Of a stretch of DNA of 64,000 nucleotides, positions 54,627 through 62,853 are shown piece by piece (position 1 is the first letter of the stretch; each line of letters starts with the position of its first letter). The notes under the pieces were generated by a model, which was not told the origin of the DNA, searched no databases, and saw nothing but the letters and a program-made list of their open reading frames with translations. This DNA is from Phycisphaerae bacterium (lineage in GTDB: Bacteria > Chloroflexota > Anaerolineae > 4572-78 > J111). The stretch lies in NCBI GenBank assembly GCA_028285035.1, contig JANQQF010000043.1, positions 45,264 through 109,263 on the forward strand, in the 5' to 3' direction. A program made the position numbers and the translations under genes.

Positions 54627-55667
54627 TTAGTTAAAATCGGATTTTGGCGTTGCTGTAGATTGCCGAACAACCAAGTGAGTCGCCACCTCTTTTCGATACA
54701 TAGATTGGGTAGTGCTCACGTCTTGTTCTAATAAATCAAACAGCATTTGCATGGCAAGACTCCCAATTTCGTATCGGGGCAGAGCTACCGTTGTTAACGG
54801 TGGTTCCATATCAGCCACCAGCCATATGTCATCCAGCCCTACGACAGACAAATCTTGTGGGACCTGTAGCCCACTCGCCCGAGCGGCTCGGACAACCCCC
54901 ATCGCCATTAGATCATTGGCGGCAAAAACAGCCGTTGGGGGCTGGGGTAGGGTCAATAAGTGATTCAGGGCATCACGTCCCCCTTCAATACGAAGATCAC
55001 TTTCGATGATCACCGTTTGATCAGCAGGAATGCCGTGGGTTGCAGCAGCCTGCAAAAAGGCATTTTGGCGGAGACGTGAGGTTCTCAAATTCAAAGGGCC
55101 GCTAATGTGGGCTAGTGATTGATGGCCCAGTTCAACCAGATGTTGCACAGCAGCACTGATCCCCACCTCAAAGTCGACCTCAATCAGGCCCAACACGCCT
55201 TCGATGCTGTCATCAATGTCCCAATCCAAAATGACAGCAGGAATATTCCGCTGGGTCAACTCAAGTACCCATTCATCGGACATACTGCTAGACATAATTA
55301 ATAGACCATCAACCTGCTTATCAGCCAATGAATGAATTAGCGTTAGGCCTCGTTGTAGATCATAGCTGGTATTACACAGAAAAATGTTGTAATTATGATT
55401 GAGAGCAACATCTTCGACACCGTAAATAACTTCGGGGTAAAAGGGGTTCCCGACATCCGAAACCAGAATGCCAGCGGTGTAGGTGCGTTTGGAGGTGAGG
55501 CTACGGGCGACGTTACTAGGACGATAGTTGAGTTGCTCAATGGCAGTCAATACTCGTTCACGGGTTTGGGGGCGCATATATTCGGCGTTACCACTCAGCA
55601 CCCGACTTACGGTAGCCTTGGAAACACCAGCAACTTTAGCGACATCGACAATGGTAGGACGCGACAT
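54627..55667 (-). CDS. LacI family transcriptional regulator
   Basis: A 346-residue repressor with an N-terminal LacI helix-turn-helix (TIVDVAKVAGVSKATVSRVL) and hinge (YRPSNVARSLTSKRT), then a periplasmic-binding-like sensor domain (AGILVSDVGNPFYPEVIYG, VFAANDLMAMGVVRAARASG). It should bind a sugar and control the downstream sugar transport, kinase and methyl-transfer genes. Its own promoter has a 27-bp palindrome over the transcription start, so it is autoregulated. It reads toward the lipoprotein gene and may be part of the same transcript. Confidence 0.95.
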   Translation of the reverse strand: MSRPTIVDVAKVAGVSKATVSRVLSGNAEYMRPQTRERVLTAIEQLNYRPSNVARSLTSKRTYTAGILVSDVGNPFYPEVIYGVEDVALNHNYNIFLCNTSYDLQRGLTLIHSLADKQVDGLLIMSSSMSDEWVLELTQRNIPAVILDWDIDDSIEGVLGLIEVDFEVGISAAVQHLVELGHQSLAHISGPLNLRTSRLRQNAFLQAAATHGIPADQTVIIESDLRIEGGRDALNHLLTLPQPPTAVFAANDLMAMGVVRAARASGLQVPQDLSVVGLDDIWLVADMEPPLTTVALPRYEIGSLAMQMLFDLLEQDVSTTQSMYRKEVATHLVVRQSTATPKSDFN

Positions 55668-55691
55668 TGTTTATCCTTAATCCAAATAAAA

Positions 55692-55718
55692 TGTAACCGG
55701 TTTCTGAAACCGGTTACA
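55692..55718. promoter_or_regulatory. LacI operator, perfect 27-bp palindrome
   Basis: TGTAACCGGTTTC and GAAACCGGTTACA flank a single central T, a full 13+1+13 palindrome containing the ACCGGT core usual for LacI-family operators. It begins at the -10 hexamer of the lacI promoter and covers the start point. Confidence 0.88.
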
Positions 55719-55746
55719 GAATATCATAAATAAAATTGTTTGTCAA
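55718..55746 (-). promoter_or_regulatory. Sigma-70 promoter of lacI gene
   Basis: On the minus strand TTGACA (55746-55741) is separated by 17 bases from TATTCT (55723-55718). The palindromic operator lies directly downstream, so bound repressor would block initiation. Confidence 0.82.
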
Positions 55747-55827
55747 GAACTTCTCACTATTTGACAGGGTCATTAAATGTGCGCAGCCACAATTTAATTT
55801 GACATTACACTCAGCTTGGACTAGACT

Positions 55828-55859
55828 ACGATTAACGATAATCGATAATCGTTAATCGT
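55828..55859. promoter_or_regulatory. Palindrome upstream of GntR gene (ACGATTAACGAT / ATCGTTAATCGT)
   Basis: A 12-bp inverted repeat with an 8-base AT-rich centre, 30 bp before the TTG start of the GntR-type regulator. Its place suggests an operator for autoregulation or a shared control site in the divergent lacI-gntR region. Confidence 0.6.
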
Positions 55860-55888
55860 TAATTTACCTTAACCAAAAAGGAAACACC

Positions 55889-56554
55889 TTGACCACAGAC
55901 CTCAGCTCAGAATCCGGCACGTTGAAACGCAAGATGTTAAGCGATCAGGTGAAAGATGTCATCGTGGACTTGATCTTAAGCGGGGAGCTACAACCAGGAG
56001 AACGACTGGTTGAAAGCTCGTTAGCTCGCCGTTTGGGGGTTAGTCAAGCCCCTGTTCGTGAAGCGATCCGTGATCTAATTCTCTTGGGGTTTCTTGATAC
56101 CGAACCCTATAAAGGCACTTCTGTCCGATCATTTTCCCCTAATGAATTACAGGAAGTTTTTCAGGTTCGGGCTGCCCTCGAGTCCCTCGCCGCACGATTA
56201 GCCGCATTACAGATTACGGATGACGATATAGACGCCTTGGAAACCTTGTTGACTCAGATGATTGAGGCGGCGCGTCGGCAAGATAAAGATGAGATGCCTC
56301 GTTTGGATAATGCCTTTCATGAGACCATCCTGAAGATTTCTGGCAATGAAACGCTATATCGACTTTGGCAAAATTTACGATTTGGCTTTTGGACGCTGGT
56401 CACATTTCGGCTTGAGCGATTTGATATGGAGTTCTTAGCCGTCCGCCATCGTGAGGTTTTGGATGCGTTGATCACGCGTGACCCAGAAAAAACATCGGAA
56501 GCCATGCGACGTCACATTGAGGATTTAGGACAGCCAGACCCAGACCTGTCTTAA
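55889..56554 (+). CDS. GntR family regulator, FadR/FCD type
   Basis: A 221-residue regulator with an N-terminal GntR winged helix (VIVDLILSGELQPGERLVES, LGVSQAPVREAIRDL) and a C-terminal all-helical FCD domain (ALESLAARLAALQ, AFHETILKISGNETLYRLW, HREVLDALITRD) whose Asp/His residues hold metal and an organic acid. TTG start with AAGGAAA 6 bases upstream. It is divergent from lacI and precedes a two-component system by 40 bp. The metal-acid binding suggests it controls the cyclase-family or transport genes downstream. Confidence 0.92.
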   Translation: MTTDLSSESGTLKRKMLSDQVKDVIVDLILSGELQPGERLVESSLARRLGVSQAPVREAIRDLILLGFLDTEPYKGTSVRSFSPNELQEVFQVRAALESLAARLAALQITDDDIDALETLLTQMIEAARRQDKDEMPRLDNAFHETILKISGNETLYRLWQNLRFGFWTLVTFRLERFDMEFLAVRHREVLDALITRDPEKTSEAMRRHIEDLGQPDPDLS

Positions 56555-56594
56555 GGATTGAATGTAGTAAGATAACAAAGGTACGTCAAACCTG

Positions 56595-58646
56595 ATGGAT
56601 GAAAGTAAAACCTTATCATATTATGAACATCTTCGAGATTTTGTTCAGCCCCTCCAATTAATCATCGATACAATTCCCCAGGCGGTCTTCTGGAAAGATC
56701 GAGAGTCGGTTTATGTCTGGTGCAATCGTAACTTTGCCATCGACTCAGGGGTGGGTACGCCGGAAAATATCATTGGCAAAACCGACTTTGAGCTACCTTG
56801 GACCAAGGCTCAAGCCGCCCAATTCCGTGAAATTGACAAAAAGGTGATGGCCAACGGGAAAACCTACAACATTGTCGAACAATTAACCTTGGCCAATGGA
56901 CAGCTTATTTGGTGTGATACAAACAAGGTGCCGCTTTATGATGAGCAGGGAAATGTGGCAGGAATTTTAGGAATCTACCGGGACATCACCGAACGTAAAT
57001 ATGCTCAAGAAGCCCTACGTGAGTCTCAAGATATGTTGAGGCTGATTATGGATAATATCCCTCAATCAATCTTTTGGAAGGATCGTAACTCTCTGTATCT
57101 TGGCTGCAATCAAACCTTTGCCCAGCAGGCTGGTCTGGCTTCACCGGATGAGATTGTAGGCAAAAGTGATTATGATTTGGCCTGGGGCAAAGATCAGGCC
57201 GAATTATATCGACAGATGGATCGTCGGGTTATGGACGCCAATACCCCAGAGTATCACATCATTGAGCCGCAAACCCGATCTGATGGGCGGGGGGCTTGGC
57301 TAGATACAAATAAGATTCCGCTGCACAATACGAGTGGAAACGTTGTTGGTATTTTAGGGACATATGAAGATATCACTGACCGCAAGGAGTCTGAAGAGGC
57401 GCTCAAAAAAGCCCACGACGAGCTAGAGCGATTGGTAGAAGCCCAAACCGCCGAGCTTTCAACGGCCACTGCCCAGCTAAAAGAGCAAATCAACCAACGA
57501 AAACGTAGTCAGTTGGCCGAGCAAGAGCAACGGACCCTAGCTGAAGCCCTCCGTGATACTGCGGCTTTGATCAACGGTTCCTTACAAATTGATGAGGTTT
57601 TGGATCATATTTTGGCTGCAATTGAACGAGTTGTACCACATGACAGTGCTAGCATCGTTTTAATTGAAGGGGAGATGGCTCGAACGGTTCGAGTACGAAG
57701 TGAAGCTGACCATTTACCTATGGATCACGAAAAAACAACCTTGGTTCCTATCGAGCAATTGCCAAACTATCAGCATATCATCAAGGCCAGACAGCCTTTT
57801 ATCCTTCAAAATACAACAAATTCAGCGGTCTGGATTGAGCAGGTCCACGCGCCTTGGGTTCGTTCTTATTTAGGTGTGCCCATCCAAGTTGAAGATGAAG
57901 TGATCGGGTTAATTAATCTTCATAGCGCAACAACCGGCTTTTTTGGTCCAGTTCAGGCAGAACGCCTGCAAGCCTTTGCTGATCAAGCTGCGATTGCCAT
58001 TCAAAATGCACGCTTGTATGAACGTGCCCATGAACTGGCGGCCATTCAAGAACGGCAACGGTTGGCCCGTGATTTGCACGACGCGGTCAGTCAGACCTTA
58101 TGGACCGCCAGCTTGATGGCCGATGTGTTGCCTACCCTTTGGGTCGAAAATCAGGCTGAAGGGGAACGTACTCTGGAAAAATTTCGGCGGTTGACCCGGG
58201 GGGCATTGGCAGAGATGCGCACACTGCTCTTGGAATTAAGACCCACTGCCTTAGTTGAGACAAGATTAGAAATTCTGCTTGATCAATTGGCTGAAGCAAC
58301 GATGAGCCGAAAAAAATTAAATATTACCCTAGATGTTGAGGGTGATATTGATCTGCCCGAAGATATTCAAGTCGGCATCTATCGAATTGCCCAGGAGGCA
58401 ATGAATAACGTAGCCAAACACGCGCGAGCGACGGATGTTAACCTGAAACTGAGCGGAGTGGCCCAACGGGTGCAGCTCATCATCACCGACAATGGTCGTG
58501 GTTTTGATTTGAACAATTTGCCTCCCGAGCGGTTAGGGGTGAAGATAATGCGCGAACGAGCTGAGTCAATTCAAGCGGAATTACGAATAAAGAGTGATCT
58601 GGGTAAAGGAACTGAGATTGTTATTGAGTGGCCACAACTTAAATGA
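56595..58646 (+). CDS. PAS-PAS-GAF sensor histidine kinase, NarL/HisKA_3 type
   Basis: A 683-residue cytoplasmic kinase: PAS 1 (about 18-135, FWKDRESVYVWCNRNFAID), PAS 2 (about 145-265, FWKDRNSLYLGCNQTFAQQ), a coiled coil (about 265-325), a GAF domain (about 330-475), the HisKA_3 box RLARDLHDAVSQTLW (phospho-His495) and an ATPase domain ending LGVKIMRERAES, GTEIVIEW. It has no membrane segment, so its signal is internal. It overlaps the reading frame of the response-regulator gene by 4 bp when that gene's longer start is used, and the two form a classic NarX-NarL-like pair. Confidence 0.95.
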   Translation: MDESKTLSYYEHLRDFVQPLQLIIDTIPQAVFWKDRESVYVWCNRNFAIDSGVGTPENIIGKTDFELPWTKAQAAQFREIDKKVMANGKTYNIVEQLTLANGQLIWCDTNKVPLYDEQGNVAGILGIYRDITERKYAQEALRESQDMLRLIMDNIPQSIFWKDRNSLYLGCNQTFAQQAGLASPDEIVGKSDYDLAWGKDQAELYRQMDRRVMDANTPEYHIIEPQTRSDGRGAWLDTNKIPLHNTSGNVVGILGTYEDITDRKESEEALKKAHDELERLVEAQTAELSTATAQLKEQINQRKRSQLAEQEQRTLAEALRDTAALINGSLQIDEVLDHILAAIERVVPHDSASIVLIEGEMARTVRVRSEADHLPMDHEKTTLVPIEQLPNYQHIIKARQPFILQNTTNSAVWIEQVHAPWVRSYLGVPIQVEDEVIGLINLHSATTGFFGPVQAERLQAFADQAAIAIQNARLYERAHELAAIQERQRLARDLHDAVSQTLWTASLMADVLPTLWVENQAEGERTLEKFRRLTRGALAEMRTLLLELRPTALVETRLEILLDQLAEATMSRKKLNITLDVEGDIDLPEDIQVGIYRIAQEAMNNVAKHARATDVNLKLSGVAQRVQLIITDNGRGFDLNNLPPERLGVKIMRERAESIQAELRIKSDLGKGTEIVIEWPQLK

Positions 58647-58684
58647 ACCGATTGTGTCTTGTGAATTATGGAAAGGGTAAACCG

Positions 58685-59338
58685 ATGATGGTAAAGCAAA
58701 GTGAAATTCGAGTTTTGATCGTTGATGATCACGACATGTTACGGGAAGGGTTGGTCTCATTCCTGATGGCATTCTCGGATTTAAATCTGGTGGGTGAGGC
58801 AACGAGTGGGGCCGAAGCAATCAAAATGTGTCAGGATCTCGAGCCAGATGTCGTTCTTATGGATTTAATGATGCCAGAAATGGACGGCGTCACTGCGATG
58901 GAGATCATTCGTCGAGACCATCCAAACATTCAATTTATTGCCCTTTCCAGTTTTGGTGAAAATGAGTTGGTTCAGTCTGCCCTCAATGCTGGCGCAACCA
59001 GCTATCTCCTCAAAAATATTTCTGCCGATCGATTGGCTGAAGCCATCCGTTCAGCCAGCGCTGGTTTTTCTACCCTCGCCCCAGAAGTAACCAAGTCGTT
59101 GATGAGTCAGGGTCCATCGACTCCTCCTACCTATTCCTACGATTTAACCCGCCGAGAACAAGAGGTGCTTAGCCTTTTAGTCAATGGTCTTACGAATGCT
59201 GAAATCGGACTTCAGCTCAATATTAGTAAATATACTGTCAAGAACTATATTAGTAATATCCTCTCTAAACTTAGTGTAACAAGTCGCACCGAAGCCGTCA
59301 GTTTAGCCCTTAAACAAGGACTAGTCCATCGGAACTAG
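58685..59338 (+). CDS. NarL/LuxR family response regulator
   Basis: A 217-residue regulator with a receiver domain (VLIVDDHDML, phospho-Asp60 in VLMDLMMPEMDG, Ser in FIALSSFGE, Lys in YLLKNIS) and a C-terminal LuxR helix-turn-helix (LTRREQEVLSLLVNGLTNAEIG, TVKNYISNILSKLSV). Start at the first of two ATGs at 58685 with GGAAAGGG upstream; a frame to 58643 overlapping the kinase stop (ATGA) is the alternative. It is the cognate partner of the kinase. A terminator follows its stop. Confidence 0.93.
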   Translation: MMVKQSEIRVLIVDDHDMLREGLVSFLMAFSDLNLVGEATSGAEAIKMCQDLEPDVVLMDLMMPEMDGVTAMEIIRRDHPNIQFIALSSFGENELVQSALNAGATSYLLKNISADRLAEAIRSASAGFSTLAPEVTKSLMSQGPSTPPTYSYDLTRREQEVLSLLVNGLTNAEIGLQLNISKYTVKNYISNILSKLSVTSRTEAVSLALKQGLVHRN

Positions 59339-59343
59339 TCCTT
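59316..59343. repeat. Inverted repeat straddling the regulator's stop codon
   Basis: AAGGACTAGT (59316-59325) is the exact inverse of ACTAGTCCTT (59334-59343). It includes the last codons and the stop of the regulator gene. It may fold the 3' end of the mRNA just before the terminator. Confidence 0.5.
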
Positions 59344-59356
59344 AGTTACCCCCTAA

Positions 59357-59396
59357 AATCCCTCCTTACGCTCTGTTGTAAGGAGGGATTTTTTTA
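59357..59396 (+). terminator. Intrinsic terminator containing the next gene's ribosome-binding site
   Basis: AATCCCTCCTTAC pairs with GTAAGGAGGGATT (13 bp), followed by TTTTTT. The 3' arm carries AAGGAGGG, which is also the ribosome-binding site 10 bases before ATG 59398. The hairpin thus would both stop transcription and hide the site if read-through occurs. Confidence 0.85.
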
Positions 59397-59397
59397 T

Positions 59398-59823
59398 ATG
59401 CTTGGATCTACGATGGACTTACCCATGATCCAGCAAACTCCAATTCAAATCCTCATAGTTGATGATCACGACAGGTTACGAGAAGGCGTATCCACCTCCC
59501 TGACCATTTTTCCTGATTTGGAATTGATTGGCGAGGCTGCCAATGGGATTGAGGCCATCCAACTTTGCGATGAGTTACAACCCAATGTGGTTTTAATGGA
59601 TTTAATGATGCCAGAAATGGATGGCGTTGAGGCCATTGGAAAAATTCATCAACAAAACCCCGAAATGAGCATCATCGTTTTAGCCAGTTTTGGTGAAGAT
59701 GATTTGGTTGAAGCGGCTCTAAATGCGGGCGCATCAAGTTTTCTGCTGAAAAATATTTCGGCAGAGGAACTTGTTGAGGCCATTCGGGCGACTCAGGACT
59801 CACAAGAGGAAAAAGAGAGTTAG
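59398..59823 (+). CDS. Receiver-only response regulator, NarL receiver paralogue
   Basis: A 141-residue protein consisting of a single receiver domain (ILIVDDHDRLREGV, VVLMDLMMPEMDGVEA, IIVLASFGEDD, SFLLKNISAEELVEAIR) plus a short acidic tail. It is a close copy of the upstream regulator's receiver, sharing the whole VVLMDLMMPEMDG and LLKNIS blocks, but has no DNA-binding domain. All phosphorylation residues are kept, so it could compete for phosphate from the kinase or act by protein contact. Its ribosome-binding site lies in the preceding terminator. A start at 59413 (MDLPMI) is possible but less likely. Confidence 0.9.
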   Translation: MLGSTMDLPMIQQTPIQILIVDDHDRLREGVSTSLTIFPDLELIGEAANGIEAIQLCDELQPNVVLMDLMMPEMDGVEAIGKIHQQNPEMSIIVLASFGEDDLVEAALNAGASSFLLKNISAEELVEAIRATQDSQEEKES

Positions 59824-59881
59824 TTGTTAATTTAGCCTCACGTAGTTGACGTGGAAATTCAATACTAAGGAAATGTGATTT

Positions 59882-60664
59882 ATGTCAAACAAAGCAGTTT
59901 GCCCACCCATGCGGGAACAAACCGAGATTAACATCTTGGGAAAACGCTGTATTGTGACTGACCTAAGCCATAAAATTACAATGGATGACCCAACCTTTGC
60001 GGGTCATCAACGCACGATCATTTGGGACCATCTCACCCACGAAGAAACTCCAAAATTTGGCTTGACCAAGCTCCCTTACACCTATCGGGTGGTCGGCTTT
60101 ACGATGTGTGATCACTCTAACACCCACGTCGATGCCATTAACCACATTGTTGACGAGCCAGATGCCCGGGCCATTCACGAGATTCCTCTGGAATGGTCAA
60201 TGACCCCCGGTGTTTGGTTTGATATGTCCCACAAAGAACCTGATACATACATCACCAAAGCTGACATTGAGGAAGGAATTGAGAAAACAGGTGTGACCAT
60301 GCAGCCCCAATCCGTCGCCTTGATCCACACTGGCTGGTACAAAAAATGGGATGAGGATGCCTTTGCCTACATCCAAAACTACCCTGGCCTAGATCGGGGA
60401 GCGACCGAATTTCTCAACGACCAAGGGGCCATCTCAATTGGCGCAGATGCGCCGAGCATTGATGCCCACATCGAGGTCGCAAAAGTCAGGGTGCAACCCG
60501 CCCATATTGTTTGCCGCGAACGTGAAATCCTCAATATGGAAAACCTGCGCAATATCGACAAGATCCCGACCCATGAATTTTTCTTCGTCGGTTTGCCATT
60601 GAAGTTTTTGGATGGGACCGGATCGCCAATGCGGGCGGTCGCGATTAGTGAAATAGCGGACTAA
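59882..60664 (+). CDS. Cyclase family metal-dependent hydrolase (kynurenine formamidase-like)
   Basis: A 260-residue member of the cyclase/KynB superfamily. The metal motif is seen as CDHSNTHVDAINHI (H-x-N-T-H-x-D in place of the usual H-x-G-T-H-x-D) with a further His in RAIHEIPLEW. The C-terminal VRVQPAHIVCREREILNMENL and DGTGSPMRAVAI are typical. Members hydrolyse formylkynurenine, isatin or related amides and lactones. It lies 58 bp after the receiver-only gene. The substrate is unknown; isatin hydrolase-type or formamidase-type activity are both open. Confidence 0.87.
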   Translation: MSNKAVCPPMREQTEINILGKRCIVTDLSHKITMDDPTFAGHQRTIIWDHLTHEETPKFGLTKLPYTYRVVGFTMCDHSNTHVDAINHIVDEPDARAIHEIPLEWSMTPGVWFDMSHKEPDTYITKADIEEGIEKTGVTMQPQSVALIHTGWYKKWDEDAFAYIQNYPGLDRGATEFLNDQGAISIGADAPSIDAHIEVAKVRVQPAHIVCREREILNMENLRNIDKIPTHEFFFVGLPLKFLDGTGSPMRAVAISEIAD

Positions 60665-60874
60665 GGCAGTTCCAAAAAAATAAATGGGCAAACAGAGAGA
60701 AAATTGGAACAGTTCAAGCGTTAATCGAGCTATACACAGAACTGCTTTAAAGCTTTTCCTGAGATAGAGCGAGATCACATCAATGCTTTTGGAGAGCTTA
60801 TTCTTTTGACTAATTTATTTCTTGGAAAAGCCTAAACCGCTAGTAAAGACTACTTCAGGGAGGAAGTATTTATT

Positions 60875-61819
60875 ATGAAAAAGATAGTGACCATTAGTTT
60901 AGTTTTATTAGCCTTGTTTGGCGGTGTCGTCGCCGTTGCTTTAGCTCAGGGTGGCGTTACAGCCGTGACCAACCCAAACAACGAAGTATCAGATGAGCTT
61001 GTTCGACAAAATACGCCTTGGGAAGTCTACAACGAGCACATTTTGGCTCTGAACGCCTGCGACTGGGAGCGATTAATGGCCCAGTATCCTGAGGACGTCG
61101 AAATTCATTTACCAGATGGGGTTGTTGTCGCTGGACGTGAAGATGTCGGGGAGTTATTTGCTGGCTTTGCTCAGTCATTTGAGGACGGCGGCTTGTGTGG
61201 TTTGACCTTTGTTGAAGAGAACCGCTTCACCGTTGGCACAACCCTAAATGTCCAGTGGGTAGCCGATGCCCCATTTTTAGCCCGTCCCTACCGCGGCTCT
61301 GATGCTTACGTCACCGACGATGGCTTGATGGTTGCTCAAGTCACAACGTTTAACGGTGACGATTTGGTCTTCAAAGGCGATTATAAAGCCACCCCAGTTG
61401 TTAACGCAGATACAGGTGATGTGTCGGCTGAGTTGGTTCGAGAAGCAACGCCTGTTGATGTTTACGAAGAGCACATTCGTGTCCTTAACGAATGTGATTG
61501 GGAAGGTTTGATGGCGCAATACCCTGACCAGGTTGAGATTCATCTGCCAGACGGTGTCATTTTCCAAGGGCGACAAGCCGTAGGTGATTTATTCGCAGGA
61601 TTTGTTCGAGCCCCGGAAGACGGTGGCTTGTGTGGGCTGACCTTTACCGAAGAGTCACGCTATGAAGCAGCGGGTGTCCTGAATGTGCAGTGGGTGGCAG
61701 ATGCCCCCTTCTTGGCCGAACCTTACCGAGGCTCTGATGCCTACGTGACCGATGACGGCTTAATGGTTGTGCAAGTGACAACTTTCAACGGCGCTGACCT
61801 CGTCTTTGCTGAGGAATAA
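60875..61819 (+). CDS. Secreted protein with two NTF2-like (SnoaL) repeats
   Basis: A 314-residue protein with a signal peptide (MKKIVTISLVLLALFGGVVAVALA, likely cleaved after ALA) and two tandem domains of about 145 residues (about 37-170 and 182-314). Each domain has VYNEHI/VYEEHI, CDWE-LMAQYP, VEIHLPDGV, DGGLCGLTF, LNVQWVADAPFLA and YRGSDAYVTDDGLMV, so the copies are roughly 70% identical. The fold is that of NTF2-like proteins, which bind or isomerise small hydrophobic or polar ligands. A paired Cys in each repeat (ACDWE, GLCGL) could form a disulfide outside the cell. It stands between a hydrolase and an amino-acid-type transporter. Function unknown. Confidence 0.83.
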   Translation: MKKIVTISLVLLALFGGVVAVALAQGGVTAVTNPNNEVSDELVRQNTPWEVYNEHILALNACDWERLMAQYPEDVEIHLPDGVVVAGREDVGELFAGFAQSFEDGGLCGLTFVEENRFTVGTTLNVQWVADAPFLARPYRGSDAYVTDDGLMVAQVTTFNGDDLVFKGDYKATPVVNADTGDVSAELVREATPVDVYEEHIRVLNECDWEGLMAQYPDQVEIHLPDGVIFQGRQAVGDLFAGFVRAPEDGGLCGLTFTEESRYEAAGVLNVQWVADAPFLAEPYRGSDAYVTDDGLMVVQVTTFNGADLVFAEE

Positions 61820-61850
61820 AAACTTAATTCGGCTTCTTCTTCCTTTGATA

Positions 61851-61910
61851 TGCCGGGATTTGGATGGGGTTTTTCCTCCTCCGCCCCACTGCCAATCCCA
61901 AATCCCGGCA
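61851..61910. terminator. 13-bp inverted repeat after the NTF2-like gene
   Basis: TGCCGGGATTTGG and CCAAATCCCGGCA flank a 34-base centre with an inner GGGG/CCCC pairing; ATTATTTT follows. It lies 31 bp past the stop and 71 bp before livH, so it may terminate one or attenuate the other. Confidence 0.6.
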
Positions 61911-61980
61911 ATTATTTTGACCGCGAGGAGGGTGTAGTGAGGCGTAATAAACGTACCCAAACCGGTGCGGAGAGCTATAA

Positions 61981-62853
61981 ATGACGCAATTTCTAGTAGT
62001 CACCCTAAACGGCCTAACCTTGGCCTCCTTATTTTTTATTGTGGCCAGCGGCTTCTCATTGATCTTCGGTCTGATGAAGGTCGTCAATATGGCCCACGGG
62101 GCTCTGTATATGGTCGGGGCTTACATCGGCTGGTCAATCTGGGATGCGACAGGCAACTGGTGGCTCGCTCTGATTTGTGCCCCATTGGCCGCAGCCCTGA
62201 TCGGGGTTGTGATGCAACGTGTGTTTCTGCGCCCGGTTGAGGGTGATGATCTACGAGAGGCCCTCGTCACGATCGCGATCTCAATTATTATCGCTGATCT
62301 GTTACTTCAACAGTATGGAGGCAACATTCGTCAGGTTCGCCCCCCCGAGATGCTCTCAGGGGCCTTTCCGCTCACATTTATTGGAGTCAACGCTTACCCT
62401 AAGTTTCGTATTTTCACTCTGTTTGCGGCCGTGTTGGTCGGTATCATTCAATGGTACGTCCTGCAACGAACCAAGCTGGGGATGATTATTCGTGCTGGAA
62501 TTGATGACCGCCCGATGGTTGATGCTCTGGGGATCAACATCAACACCATTTTTATTACTGTTTTTGCCATCGGAGCATTTCTAGCTGGGCTTGGTGGGGT
62601 GATGGGGGCCTCCGCTCTGTCATTGCGGCCAGGCGACGATGGAGTCTACCTACTTTCATCATTGATCGTGGTGATCGTCGGTGGTATGGGCAGCTTAGGA
62701 GGAGCTGCCCTAGGAGCCTTACTGGTTGGACTAGCCGGACAATATGGTTTGGCCTATACCCCAACGTATGCCAGTTTGATCACCTTTGTCATTATGGTTG
62801 TTGTTTTGGCTGTTCGCCCCCAGGGCATCCTAGGTAAGAGGTTGACTCGATGA
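61981..62853 (+). CDS. Branched-chain amino acid-type ABC transporter permease, LivH type
   Basis: A 290-residue permease with the LivH pattern: GLTLASLFFIVASGFSLIFGLMKVVNMAHG at the start (NMAHG motif), a long membrane core with about eight helices, and the closing RPQGILGKRL. Substrates of this family include branched-chain amino acids, urea, short amides and aromatic acids. It overlaps livM by 4 bp (ATGA). No binding protein or ATPase is seen before it, so the other parts should lie beyond the window. Confidence 0.93.
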   Translation: MTQFLVVTLNGLTLASLFFIVASGFSLIFGLMKVVNMAHGALYMVGAYIGWSIWDATGNWWLALICAPLAAALIGVVMQRVFLRPVEGDDLREALVTIAISIIIADLLLQQYGGNIRQVRPPEMLSGAFPLTFIGVNAYPKFRIFTLFAAVLVGIIQWYVLQRTKLGMIIRAGIDDRPMVDALGININTIFITVFAIGAFLAGLGGVMGASALSLRPGDDGVYLLSSLIVVIVGGMGSLGGAALGALLVGLAGQYGLAYTPTYASLITFVIMVVVLAVRPQGILGKRLTR

